29,832 bases of DNA from a virus, in the IMG/VR virus record IMGVR_UViG_3300012012_001993, positions 1 to 29,832 of that record. One strand, written 5' to 3'. Numbering within the stretch: position 1 is the stretch's first letter; every line of letters begins with the position of its first letter. Below the pieces are notes generated by a model. The model had not been told where the DNA came from. It made no database searches and worked only from the letters and a program-made list of their open reading frames with translations. Shown in pieces: positions 29,754 to 29,832 of the stretch. Made by a program: the position numbers and the translations under genes.

Positions 29754-29781
29754 GTTTAGCATTAAATATAATTAGCTAAAC
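29754..29781. repeat. Inverted repeat GTTTAGC / GCTAAAC
   Basis: GTTTAGC (29754-29760) and GCTAAAC (29775-29781) form 7-bp arms around a 14-nt A/T spacer. It may be a protein-binding dyad or a cruciform; no adjacent gene is within the window to interpret it. Confidence 0.5.
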
Positions 29782-29832
29782 TTAACCGCTTGATTAGTGA
29801 AGCCATTTCTAGCGATTTGACTAGCTCGTTTT

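Larger units (their letters stand above)
29337..29832. other. Non-coding right end with phased repeats and hairpins
   Basis: No credible gene is present; the longest ATG-started frame I saw is about 18 codons. The stretch holds tandem 11-bp repeats (29429-29455), three TTATTTGAT boxes spaced by multiples of 11 (29525-29588), C-run motifs (29378-29382, 29465-29473, 29646-29653), a repeated CCTACAAAA (29388-29396 and 29658-29666, each 4-5 nt after CCCTT) and two inverted repeats (29696-29738, 29754-29781). This density suggests a replication origin, packaging site or control region. Confidence 0.6.

Noticed and set aside
1-29832. CRISPR array, integrase, transposase, toxin-antitoxin pair or tRNA gene
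   Set aside because: I looked for regular repeat-spacer structure and for the family motifs and found none. Mu-like tail genes alone do not imply transposition.

Overview
The window is the late (packaging, head, tail and lysis) region of an AT-rich tailed phage or prophage of a Gram-negative bacterium. Its head genes are HK97-like (portal, S78-type prohead protease, HK97-fold major capsid protein, gp6/gp7/gp10-like connectors). Its contractile tail follows Mu gene order: small pre-sheath protein, sheath, tube, frameshifted chaperone, tape measure, gpN, gpP, gp45 spike, gp46, gp47, gp48, fibre. A Gram-negative host is inferred from an embedded inner-membrane/outer-membrane spanin pair. Coding DNA is very AT-rich, arginine is mostly AGA, and many start codons follow A/T-only leaders with no Shine-Dalgarno sequence. 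I cannot name the host. No integrase, transposase, repressor, polymerase or tRNA is visible, so early genes lie outside the window or are absent.

Layout: 1-722 is non-coding with long G runs. 723-1842 holds a small terminase and RNase HI, with composition unlike the rest. 1849-2555 holds three small unknown genes. 2622-4358 is portal fused to an extra C-terminal domain. 4376-6449 is a minus-strand operon (105-aa unknown, C5 cytosine methyltransferase, enlarged dUTPase). 6536-12346 is protease, capsid and connectors up to a probable tail terminator. 12343-13821 is the large terminase, alone on the minus strand. 13910-24731 is the Mu-like tail and baseplate. 24733-26554 is fibre and assembly factor. 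26561-29336 holds lysis-type genes, including small membrane proteins, spanins, a DUF5675-like protein and an exported HNH nuclease. 29337-29832 is non-coding with 11-bp-phased repeats and a GC-rich hairpin.

The most unusual feature is regulatory. The two minus-strand units (methyltransferase/dUTPase operon and large terminase) start at the same 23-bp sequence, which covers the start codon and first codons. In both, a TTGACAA box lies exactly 11 nt upstream and serves as the -35 of a plus-strand promoter for the adjacent head or tail block. This divergent module occurs twice, 7.4 kb apart. A third copy of 19 bp lies inside the spike gene, in frame and ending at an internal ATG.

Other notable points are a T TTT TTA -1 frameshift signal producing a chaperone fusion, similar beta-rich insert modules in the tail terminator and baseplate wedge, the lack of a classical endolysin, and a predicted secreted nuclease next to the lysis genes.
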